Position numbers and translations under genes: made by a program. Of a stretch of 64,000 nucleotides of DNA, positions 56,515-64,000 are shown piece by piece. Source of the DNA: Deinococcus sp. Arct2-2 (GTDB taxonomy: Bacteria > Deinococcota > Deinococci > Deinococcales > Deinococcaceae); contig NZ_SSNW01000012.1 of the NCBI RefSeq assembly GCF_004801315.1, forward strand, positions 41,063 through 105,062, given 5' to 3'. Position 1 is the stretch's first letter. Every line of letters starts with the position of its first letter. The notes under the pieces are model-generated. The model saw only the letters and a program-made list of their open reading frames with translations, was not told the DNA's origin and ran no database searches.

Positions 56515-57429
56515 GTGAATCCCGATCTGCACTTGTTGCCCATCGGCACCCAGGTGGTGACCCGCACCGCTGTGCACACGCCCAGTGGCGAGGTCACCCG
56601 GCCCGCCGGCAGTGTGGGCGTGGTGCGGCAAGTGCCGGCCGACCTGCAGCATGCCTACCGCGTCCAGTTTCCCGGTGGCCGCGAGCAGACCTTCCTGCGC
56701 CGGGATCTGGAAGTTCGCAAGCAGCACCACACGCCCGATCTGCCTGAAGCGCCGGACTGGACGCCATGGGTGCAGTACCGCTGCGTGGTCGGTTCCCGTG
56801 CCTTTGGGCTGGACACTGAAGACAGCGATACCGATCGGCGGGGCTTTTATCTCGCGCCCGCCGACCGGCACTGGAGCCTCTGGGGCGTGCCGGAGCAGCT
56901 GGAGAACGACGCGACCCAGGAAACCTACTGGGAACTCCAGAAGTTCCTCTCGCTGGCGCTCAAAGCCAATCCCAACGTGCTCGAATGTCTCTACACGCCC
57001 CTGATCGAGACGGCCTCCCCAATCGCCCAGGAACTGCTCTCGATGCGCGGCGCCTTTCTCTCCACGCTGGTGTACCAGACCTACAACGGCTACGTCCTGT
57101 CGCAGTTCAAAAAGCTCGACGCCGACCTGCGCAACCACGGGAAGATCCGTTGGAAACATGCCATGCACCTGATCCGCCTGCTGCTCTCGGGCATCGCCGT
57201 GCTGGAGCGCGGGGAGGTGAGTGTGCATGTCGGGGAGCACCGGGAGAGGCTGCTGACCGTCAAACGCGGGGAGCTGCCGTGGGCCGAGGTCAATGCTTGG
57301 CGTCTGGACTTGCACGCCCGTTTTGATACGGCACTCACGCGCACGACGCTGCCCGAGCGTCCAGACTATGCTCAGGTCAATGCCTTTTTGGTGCGGGCCA
57401 GACGCAGCATGTTGGACGTGAAGGGATGA
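56515..57429 (+). CDS. Pol-beta superfamily nucleotidyltransferase, RlaP/COG3541-like (first of pair)
   Basis: The GTG at 56515 gives 304 residues. After a small beta N-terminal domain (about 1-70), the nucleotidyltransferase core has VVGSRAFGLDTEDSDTDRRG, with the GS motif and the metal-binding D-x-D. Then come NPNVLECLYTP and a helical domain. This is the family called predicted nucleotidyltransferase COG3541, linked by others to RNA ligases (RlaP). It is coupled (ATGA) to a second member. The substrate is unknown. Confidence 0.75.
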   Translation: MNPDLHLLPIGTQVVTRTAVHTPSGEVTRPAGSVGVVRQVPADLQHAYRVQFPGGREQTFLRRDLEVRKQHHTPDLPEAPDWTPWVQYRCVVGSRAFGLDTEDSDTDRRGFYLAPADRHWSLWGVPEQLENDATQETYWELQKFLSLALKANPNVLECLYTPLIETASPIAQELLSMRGAFLSTLVYQTYNGYVLSQFKKLDADLRNHGKIRWKHAMHLIRLLLSGIAVLERGEVSVHVGEHRERLLTVKRGELPWAEVNAWRLDLHARFDTALTRTTLPERPDYAQVNAFLVRARRSMLDVKG

Positions 57430-58193
57430 CCTGGCCGCGGCAGCTCTCAGAGGCCGTGGAGGCGCATTCCTATCCGCTGCTGTTCGCCACCATCAGCGGG
57501 GCGCACCTCTACGGCTTTCCCAGGCCCGACAGCGATTGGGATCTGCGCGGCGTCCATGTGCTGCCGGCCCGGGAGGTGTTGGGGCTGCAGGCCACCCAGG
57601 ACACCATCAGCTTCGAGCGCCTGGAGGACGGTCTGGAACTCGACCTGGTCACGCACGACGCCGCCAAATTCTTTGCATTGATGCTGCGGCGCAACGGGTA
57701 CGTGCTGGAGCAGCTCCATTCGCCGCTGGTGGTGCACACCACGCTTGAGCACATGGAATTGCGTGAGTTGGCCCGGGGCTGCGTGACGCGGTATCACGCG
57801 CACCACTACCTGGGGTTCAGTGCCAACCAGTGGCGACTGTTCTCCAAAGAGAGTCCCCAGCGGATCAAGCCGCTGCTGTACACCTTCCGCACGCTGCTGA
57901 CCGGACTTCACCTGATGCGAACCGGAGAAATCGAGGCCAACCTGCGGGTGCTCAATCAAGAGGCGCGGTTGCCTTACTTGGACGACCTGATCGGGCGCAA
58001 GACCACGGAGGCGGAGCAGACCACCCTGACCGGAGAAGTCACGTTCTATGAGGCCGAATACCAGCGGCTGACCGAAGCGCTCGTTCAGGCCCGCGGTAAG
58101 AGTGGGTTGCGGGAGGAAGTGGCCGCAGACACCCGACAGGCCCTGAGCGACCTGTTGGTTCGGGTGAGGCTGAAGGAACGAGGGGCGCAGTAG
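57426..58193 (+). CDS. Pol-beta superfamily nucleotidyltransferase, RlaP/COG3541-like (second of pair)
   Basis: The 255-residue paralogue has ISGAHLYGFPRPDSDWDLRGVHVL as its active-site region (described in part), NGYVLEQLHSPLVV and a helical C-terminus (LLYTFRTLLTGLHLMRTGEI). It lacks the extra N-terminal domain of its partner. Overlapping genes suggest a two-protein complex. The pair sits between parB and the origin, with no RNA ligase in sight. Confidence 0.75.
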   Translation: MTWPRQLSEAVEAHSYPLLFATISGAHLYGFPRPDSDWDLRGVHVLPAREVLGLQATQDTISFERLEDGLELDLVTHDAAKFFALMLRRNGYVLEQLHSPLVVHTTLEHMELRELARGCVTRYHAHHYLGFSANQWRLFSKESPQRIKPLLYTFRTLLTGLHLMRTGEIEANLRVLNQEARLPYLDDLIGRKTTEAEQTTLTGEVTFYEAEYQRLTEALVQARGKSGLREEVAADTRQALSDLLVRVRLKERGAQ

Positions 58194-58744
58194 ACGGCTG
58201 GACTTAAACCAGTGACCCGCAGACCAAGCCGACCAGAGGCAACGTGCCGCCTCAAGACAGAGGCGGGGTTGCGCAGCTATCGGTAGCGACGTTTCCTGTA
58301 CCAAGAGTTTCCACAAGATTGGGCAAGACGTCTGGGCGGGCGAAAGAGCAGGGTCGGCGTATGAAAACTGCGGTCAGTACGTCAACAATGGGTGATCCTG
58401 AAAAACGCGCTGTCAGCGCGTTTGAACGCTACTCGTCCGTTCTCACCACGCTCCTGATGCGCTGCATTCCCCTTCAGGTTTCCGCTGCACTCTCCTTTCC
58501 CCTAACTGCGACCCGTGTCCTGCACGGTCAATATGAAATGTGTTGTGCTGACCGTGCTTTCTTCCATTTCAATCCTGAAATGAACGTTCTACACGACGCA
58601 TTTTCTTGATTGGAAACTCTTGCTGTACGGAAAAAGAAACGCGTGGCAAGAAGCCGTGCAGCGGGCTGCCTAAGACCCAGGCTGCCTGCTGTTCCGAAGC
58701 CCGTTCGTCTGGTGCCCGGTCATGATTTGCCGCCACCGCCCGCA
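58194..58744. other. Non-coding region upstream of the origin iterons
   Basis: The sequence becomes AT-richer towards 58620. I found no gene, and no consensus DnaA box. The palindrome at 58403-58423 is described separately. Confidence 0.4.
58403..58423. repeat. Perfect 10-bp-arm inverted repeat
   Basis: AAACGCGCTG and CAGCGCGTTT flank a single T. It could terminate the nucleotidyltransferase transcript in either direction (T-run on one side, A-run on the other) or be a protein site near the origin. Confidence 0.5.
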
Positions 58745-59124
58745 CGACACTCTTGGGGGATTGGTTTTTGATTGGGACGACATACTTGGGGGATTTTTGA
58801 GTCTACTTTATAGCTTTCGAGCGTCCCCAAGCAAGAATTTTACATTTTCCCCCACATTGATTCTGCGGCGGATCCCCGTACGACACTCTTGGGGGAAAGG
58901 TGCCTGAAAAGCACGACATACTTGGGGGAAAGGTGCACATTCAACGACATACTTGGGGGCTTCGGTCCAGGTCAGGCACGACATACTTGGGGGAAAGGTG
59001 CCTGAAAAGCACGACATACTTGGGGGATTTGACTGGGGTCAGACGACATACTTGGGGGGAAACGAAGCAAAAGTGCGACACACTTGGGGGGAAAGAAGGT
59101 GAAAAGTGCGACATACTTGGGGAG
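58745..59124 (+). repeat. Iteron array, probable plasmid replication origin
   Basis: Ten direct copies of a 15-16 bp unit, consensus CGACATACTTGGGGGA, start at 58745, 58778, 58881, 58914, 58945, 58979, 59012, 59044, 59076 and 59109. Most are 31 to 34 bases apart, about three helical turns; a larger gap separates copies 2 and 3 and holds an AT-rich stretch with an inverted half-unit (TCCCCAAG, 58824-58831). A 42-bp segment is repeated exactly at 58888-58929 and 58986-59027. The initiator gene follows directly, so this is the likely origin and incompatibility region. Confidence 0.9.
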
Positions 59125-59175
59125 AAACAAGGCGAAAACACCGTCTGACACACCCAGTGCCTCTCCCACTTGATG

Positions 59176-59204
59176 TTGAAATCATCATTCTTTACTGCTG
59201 TACT
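59176..59204 (+). promoter_or_regulatory. Promoter of the replication initiator gene
   Basis: TTGAAA (59176-59181) and TGTACT (59199-59204) are separated by 17 bases, between the iterons and the GTG at 59275. Confidence 0.5.
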
Positions 59205-59274
59205 TCAATCTAGAAGAACATCAACATTCAAGGCGTGGCCCTGCACGCGGTAGACTGGCGACACCGGAGACCAT

Positions 59275-60678
59275 GTGACGCGTGAACGCAAGAGCAAAGT
59301 TCAGCGAGGACAGACCATGCAGCGCTTCACGGAGGCCAACGTGGCGCGGCTGGGCCTTATCTCCATTCAGGAACGCATTCCGGCGGATTTCACCCGCTGG
59401 GCCTTCGAATTCGAGGTGGACGGCCGGATGGGTCATCTCTCCTGCTTCAGTCCTGCCGAGTGCGGGGGCGTCCCGCATGGTCTGGACGGCGACATCGCCA
59501 ACGCCCTGATCGACCTGTTCATGGAGCAGGGTGCGCCGGAAAGCGGAACGGTCACCACCACCGCCAGCCAGTTGCTGCAGCGGGCCGGGCTGCACAACAA
59601 CGGTCACTATCACCGGGTGCTGACTGAGTCCCTGCGGCGGCTCAAGCAGGCCACCTATACCCTCAGTCACGCGTGGCGCGACCATGAACAGCAGCGCTGG
59701 ACCAGCGGCACCTTCAGCTACGTGCTGGCCTATGAGGTGACCTCCGGCGAGCGCGACACGGTCACCGAGGGCGCGGTGCTGGCCATCACTCTGGCGCGTC
59801 AGATCGGCCAGTCGATCCGGGCCAAATACGTCAAACCCCTCGACTACGCTTTTCTGACGTCGCTGGAACGGCCCCTGACCCGGGCGCTGTACCGGTTGTT
59901 GGACGCCAAGCGGCATGATCCGCATGACCTGACCCGGGTGGTGGCGTCGTATCAGGTCAACCTGCTGGACTGGGCGGCCGAGTGCAAAATTGTCGATCTG
60001 CGCACGGACAAGATCCGCCGCACCCTAGAAGGCGCCCACGAGGAGCTGCGGGAGCGCGGCTACCTGCAGGAGGTGGTCTATGAAGGCCGGGGCCGCAAGC
60101 AGACGCTGACCTACCGCTTCGGCGTGCAGCCGGTGGGGGAGAGCGACTCCGCCCTGATCCTGGCCCTGGTGGCCCTGCGGGTGGCGCGGCCGGTGGCCCG
60201 CAAGCTGGTCGAGACGCTGGGAGAAGCGCGGGTGCAGGCCCGGCTGAATAAGTTCCGGGCCCTGCTGGCGTCCGGATATCAGGCCCGTAATCCGTCGGCC
60301 CTCCTGGTGGACGTCATCAAGGATGAGGAGGGCAAGTACGCCGATCCACTGGGGTTTGCCTCCCCAGAGCAGGGGAAAGCGGCACAAGAGGCGCAGGTGG
60401 AGCGCCGGCAGCGGGCGGTGGTGGATCTCGAGCACGAGGAGCGCGGGCGCGAAGCGGCGTTTCAGGCGTTGAGTCTCGACGCGCAGGCAGATCAGACCTT
60501 GCGGACGCTGCAACTGGTGCTCAAAACCCGGTTGGATACCGCTCAGTACGCCCGGCTGCGTTCCGCCCTGGCCGCGGGACGGGCCGATGCCGGACAGGTC
60601 GCCAAGGCGGTGACCAAGGCTGCCTTTGAAGGCACGGTGGACAAGGTTCTCGAAGACTTGGCCGTCCTGACCGGGTAG
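59275..60678 (+). CDS. repA: Plasmid replication initiator, RepA (RPA family)
   Basis: The 467-residue protein resembles replication initiator protein A: RFTEANVARLGLISIQERIP at the start, TVTTTASQLLQRAGLHNNGHYHRVL and LKQATYTLSHAW in the first winged helix, then YAFLTSLERPLTRALYRLLDAKR in the second. The C-terminal third is helical. It should bind the iterons just upstream and open the origin. The start is GTG; the adjacent ATG at 59273 is out of frame. Confidence 0.85.
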   Translation: MTRERKSKVQRGQTMQRFTEANVARLGLISIQERIPADFTRWAFEFEVDGRMGHLSCFSPAECGGVPHGLDGDIANALIDLFMEQGAPESGTVTTTASQLLQRAGLHNNGHYHRVLTESLRRLKQATYTLSHAWRDHEQQRWTSGTFSYVLAYEVTSGERDTVTEGAVLAITLARQIGQSIRAKYVKPLDYAFLTSLERPLTRALYRLLDAKRHDPHDLTRVVASYQVNLLDWAAECKIVDLRTDKIRRTLEGAHEELRERGYLQEVVYEGRGRKQTLTYRFGVQPVGESDSALILALVALRVARPVARKLVETLGEARVQARLNKFRALLASGYQARNPSALLVDVIKDEEGKYADPLGFASPEQGKAAQEAQVERRQRAVVDLEHEERGREAAFQALSLDAQADQTLRTLQLVLKTRLDTAQYARLRSALAAGRADAGQVAKAVTKAAFEGTVDKVLEDLAVLTG

Positions 60679-61047
60679 AGAAGCGCGGAGAGGCCCCGTG
60701 AGTCTGGGGGCGGTTCTGCTGCGGTCTTCTGAGCGCTGGAGTGGATGCGCCTTCCGGCAAGCGCGCAGCGCCCTGCTGGAGACGGCGGAAGGCTGCGGGA
60801 AGTCTGCCCCATGACTGGAGCCTCCTCGGCCCGCTCCGCCTGCCCAGTGCCAGACCGACATGTTCAGGCTCATGGAGACGGTCATGGCGGCGTTGGTTGT
60901 CTGGCTCTTCTGGCCAGGGCCACAGTCAAAGAGTTGCGCCTCACGCCAAGAGCGCGGCGGACACCTCAGGGGCGGCGTCAGACGGCACGCCCCAGCTGAG
61001 CGGGGCGGCCATCACCCGTCTGCTTCCACAGGTCACCGAAACTCTGC
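60679..61047. other. Gap between repA and recA, no gene seen
   Basis: Open frames here carry no domain or ribosome site. The right end holds the recA promoter region. Confidence 0.4.
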
Positions 61048-61069
61048 TAAAATTACGTTCCAATCATAA
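61048..61069 (+). promoter_or_regulatory. recA -10 box with RDRM-like damage-response site
   Basis: TAAAAT (61048-61053) is a good -10. Overlapping its end, TTACG-N7-CATAA (61053-61069) fits the arms and spacing of the deinococcal RDRM (TTATG-N7-CATAA), the operator of the DdrO repressor that IrrE/PprI cleaves after damage. No CTTG-N8-CAAG LexA box is present. The match is by eye. Confidence 0.6.
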
Positions 61070-61114
61070 CCTTGGCCCCCACATCCCCTTCTCAACAGAT
61101 TCCCCGGAGACACC

Positions 61115-62203
<1,089 letters not shown>

Positions 62204-62264
62204 ACCTCCGCCTCACCAGAACAGATCAATCGTTCGCACTCCGGAGACCTGGCCCCAGCCCAGG

Positions 62265-62373
62265 GGCACCACGACGTCTCCCGCGCGAGGTCGTTCAGGG
62301 CCCGGATGAGGGCGAACTTGTCGGTGTTGGCCTCGAGGCGCAGCAGGGCGGCGAGCGTGTCCCGGGCAGTCAT
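62265..62373 (-). pseudogene. Truncated duplicate of the HNH gene start
   Basis: The frame from ATG 62373 reads MTARDTLAALLRLEANTDKF and ALIRALNDLA, matching the first 30 residues of the HNH protein (MTARDMLADLLRREAKTNTYKF). At DNA level it aligns with 49732-49868 with a short internal deletion, then similarity ends. It is a remnant of a duplication or recombination. Confidence 0.7.
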
Positions 62374-62387
62374 GGGGCGAGGGAGCC

Positions 62388-63942
62388 TCACGCGGTCATG
62401 GACGGGTGCCGCCTCGCAACCAAGCGCTCACCCGTGGTGTACAGGCTCAGCGCCCCCAGCACTTCTGGGCGGGCCTTGGTCAGCAGCCATGGGTGAACAT
62501 CGGGCGCTTGGGGGCCAGTCATTATCCGGTGGAGCAATGCCAAGGGGACGTTTGGGTTTGCCACCACGCTCTGGGCCAACCATGGGGCTTCAGCGAGTTG
62601 CTCCAGTGCCTCTGGAGGAGTGGCCGGATTGCGGGCGACGGCCTGACGCACCCGGTACTCGGGATCGCTGGCCAACTCGAGTAGCAGTTCGGGACTCAAC
62701 CGCCCTTGCTGGGCCACGGCGACCCGAACGCTATCCTCGGGATCTCGGGCGAGCGGTGTCAACAAGGGCAAGGTGAGATTTCCGGCCACCGTCTCCCGTG
62801 CCCCAGCGTTGCCGCTCCGCGCAATGGCCGCCAGGTGATTCAGCAGCTCGGGCAGAAGGTGCGGATTTTGAGCCAGCACGTACAACCGGTCGTCCCACAG
62901 GCTGTCGATGGCCTGCCTCTGCTCTTCTTCCGTCAAGCCTGCCGCTGTTTTCCAGTCTCTGGGATCGGCGGCCTGCACTTCGTCTTGGGGATCGGTGGCG
63001 AGCGTCATCAAGAGGGCGTCTGAGGCCTCGAGGTGTCCGGCGACGTGGGCGCGGATGACTGGATCAGGATCGGCGCCTGTCCCCACCTGACCCTTGCTCT
63101 GCTACACGGTATGGGTCACTTCGTGGGCCAAGAGCTCCAAGCCGCTCTGGGTATTGGGATTGAAGCGGCCACTTTGGAAGTAAATGTCCGTACCTGTGGT
63201 GAAGGCTAAGGCGTTGACCCTCTTGCTCAGCTTGTCCGCTTCAGCGTCATCGTGAATCCGCACCCCACTCAGGTCATGATTCAGGCCCTGTTCCAAGTGG
63301 CGCTGAATTGCGGCGGGCAAGGGATTGCCTGCCCCACGCCGTGCCTGAATCCGCTGGATCACCGGCTGCAGGGCTTCTTCATCCAATTCTGCTTTCTTCC
63401 GTTGCAACGTGTGACGTTGTCCTGCGGCCTGTGCTTGGGCCTCCTGATCCAGCTGCCGTTGCCGGGCTTGATCTATGGCTCGTTGCAGCGGCAAGCGCTC
63501 CCGCTGGGGAACCAGGTTCAAGACCACCCATGACACGGAGGCGCTGTTGGGATGCCGTTGCAGGGTGGCCAAGTGGTCGCCGTACTGGGATAGCGGGCGT
63601 CTGGGGCCTGGCGGTCTTGCCGAAAGCCCTGCACCAGCGTGTGGGCGACTTGCCGCTGCAGGGCGATGAATCCATCATGCTCCCGGCTGCTCAGGCGCTG
63701 CCCATCGATCTGCTCGGCCTGATGACGCATCACCGTCACCCAGTCACCGGGCGTCACGGGTTGAGCGGACAGTGGCGCAGCTTCGCGCACCGGCACGGCC
63801 TGTGGGCGTGCCGCCATCTGCTGCTGAACCGAGCGCTGTTCGTTCACCGCCCTTCTTCCGCGCGGTGCAGACGGGCCGCCTGAAAGACGGGCCGCACCGC
63901 TTGGCGTTGGGCCTTCACGGGCAGCAGGGTGAACGGGCTCAT
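62388..63942 (-). pseudogene. DUF4157 (HEVTH motif) and leucine-rich-variant repeat protein, broken
   Basis: Reading from ATG 63942: MSPFTLLPVKAQRQAVRPVF in one frame, then after an indel near 63850 NEQRSVQQQMAARPQ, then after another near 63590 YGDHLATLQRHPNS, then the DUF4157 domain (GVRIHDDAEADKLSKRVNALAFTTGTDIYF in part) with LLAHEVTHTV. TAG (63102-63104) follows, and the same frame continues QSKGQVGTGADPD into leucine-rich-variant/HEAT-like repeats (SPELLLELASDPEYRVRQAV). Intact relatives read HTVQQ at the TAG, so CAG became TAG. HEVTH is a zinc-protease motif found in the eCIS-associated DUF4157 family. The repeat part alone (62388-63086) might still be translated from a GTG. Confidence 0.65.
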
Positions 63943-64000
63943 GTCATACGGACTCCGATTAATTCAAGCACAAAGGCCACCAGTGGAAGAGGGTGTGCTG

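Noticed and set aside
58244..58609. A 121-codon open frame upstream of the iterons
   Set aside because: It has no ribosome site, domain or codon bias and contains the palindrome at 58403; read as non-coding origin-flanking sequence.
58745..59124. CRISPR array
   Set aside because: Repeats are only 15-16 bp, spacers are short and partly repeated themselves, and there are no cas genes; the array precedes repA and fits iterons.

Overview
The window looks like part of a large plasmid or chromid of a Deinococcus-type bacterium. Four things point there. The sequence is GC-rich. Many genes appear leaderless, with a TANNNT -10 box 5 to 8 bases before the start codon. RecA reads like deinococcal RecA (Walker [10 protein letters not shown]), and a 17-bp site resembling the deinococcal radiation/desiccation response motif (RDRM) lies in front of it. 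An iteron array, a RepA-type initiator and a parAB pair show that the replicon carries its own replication and partition functions. The genus assignment is inferred from family knowledge, not from a search.

Layout, left to right. 1-3.9 kb: end of a chaperone-usher (spore coat U type) pilus operon. 4.2-10 kb: iron-siderophore/heme ABC importer with two binding proteins, two FecCD permeases, one ATPase and an embedded sucrase/ferredoxin-like protein. 10.2-13.8 kb: three overlapping genes for exported proteins (DUF3160, CapA-like, FG-GAP-like). 14.1-17.0 kb: aldo/keto reductase plus two SDR dehydrogenases in one operon. 17.1-21.2 kb: a secreted unknown and a DUF2339 membrane protein. 21.4-28.7 kb: complete xylose locus, a LacI-type repressor divergent from xylF-xylH-xylG-xylA-xylB, with a 14-bp palindromic operator. 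28.9-30.0 kb: secreted M28 aminopeptidase.

30.2-32.7 kb is a decayed patch: two parA fragments flank a broken IS3-family element, and an 18-bp CACGTG-centred palindrome resembling a centromere site lies before the first fragment. 32.7-39.2 kb: a second sugar locus (binding protein, two permeases, FAD oxidoreductase, LacI regulator, divergent unknown protein) without its own ATPase. 39.7-45.5 kb: an SOS mutagenesis operon, lexA-imuB-small protein-dnaE2, with two CTTG-N8-CAAG boxes in the region shared with an unknown divergent gene. 45.5-54.2 kb: accessory genes, including three Excalibur-domain proteins (one broken by an amber codon, one fused to a secreted metallo-beta-lactamase), a broken integrase, an HNH protein, a DUF3006 protein, an acetamidase/formamidase and small winged-helix proteins.

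54.3-62.2 kb is the replicon backbone: parA-parB behind an 18-bp palindrome, two tandem RlaP/COG3541-like nucleotidyltransferases, ten iterons, repA and recA. 62.2-64 kb holds a truncated copy of the HNH gene and a broken DUF4157 (HEVTH metalloprotease motif) plus leucine-rich-variant gene.

The main theme is a mobile DNA-damage island. Error-prone synthesis (imuB, dnaE2) appears to be under LexA, while recA appears to sit under an RDRM-like (DdrO/IrrE) site, so two damage regulons may meet on one replicon. The unknown gene sharing the LexA boxes and the tandem nucleotidyltransferases beside parAB are the best candidates for undescribed functions.
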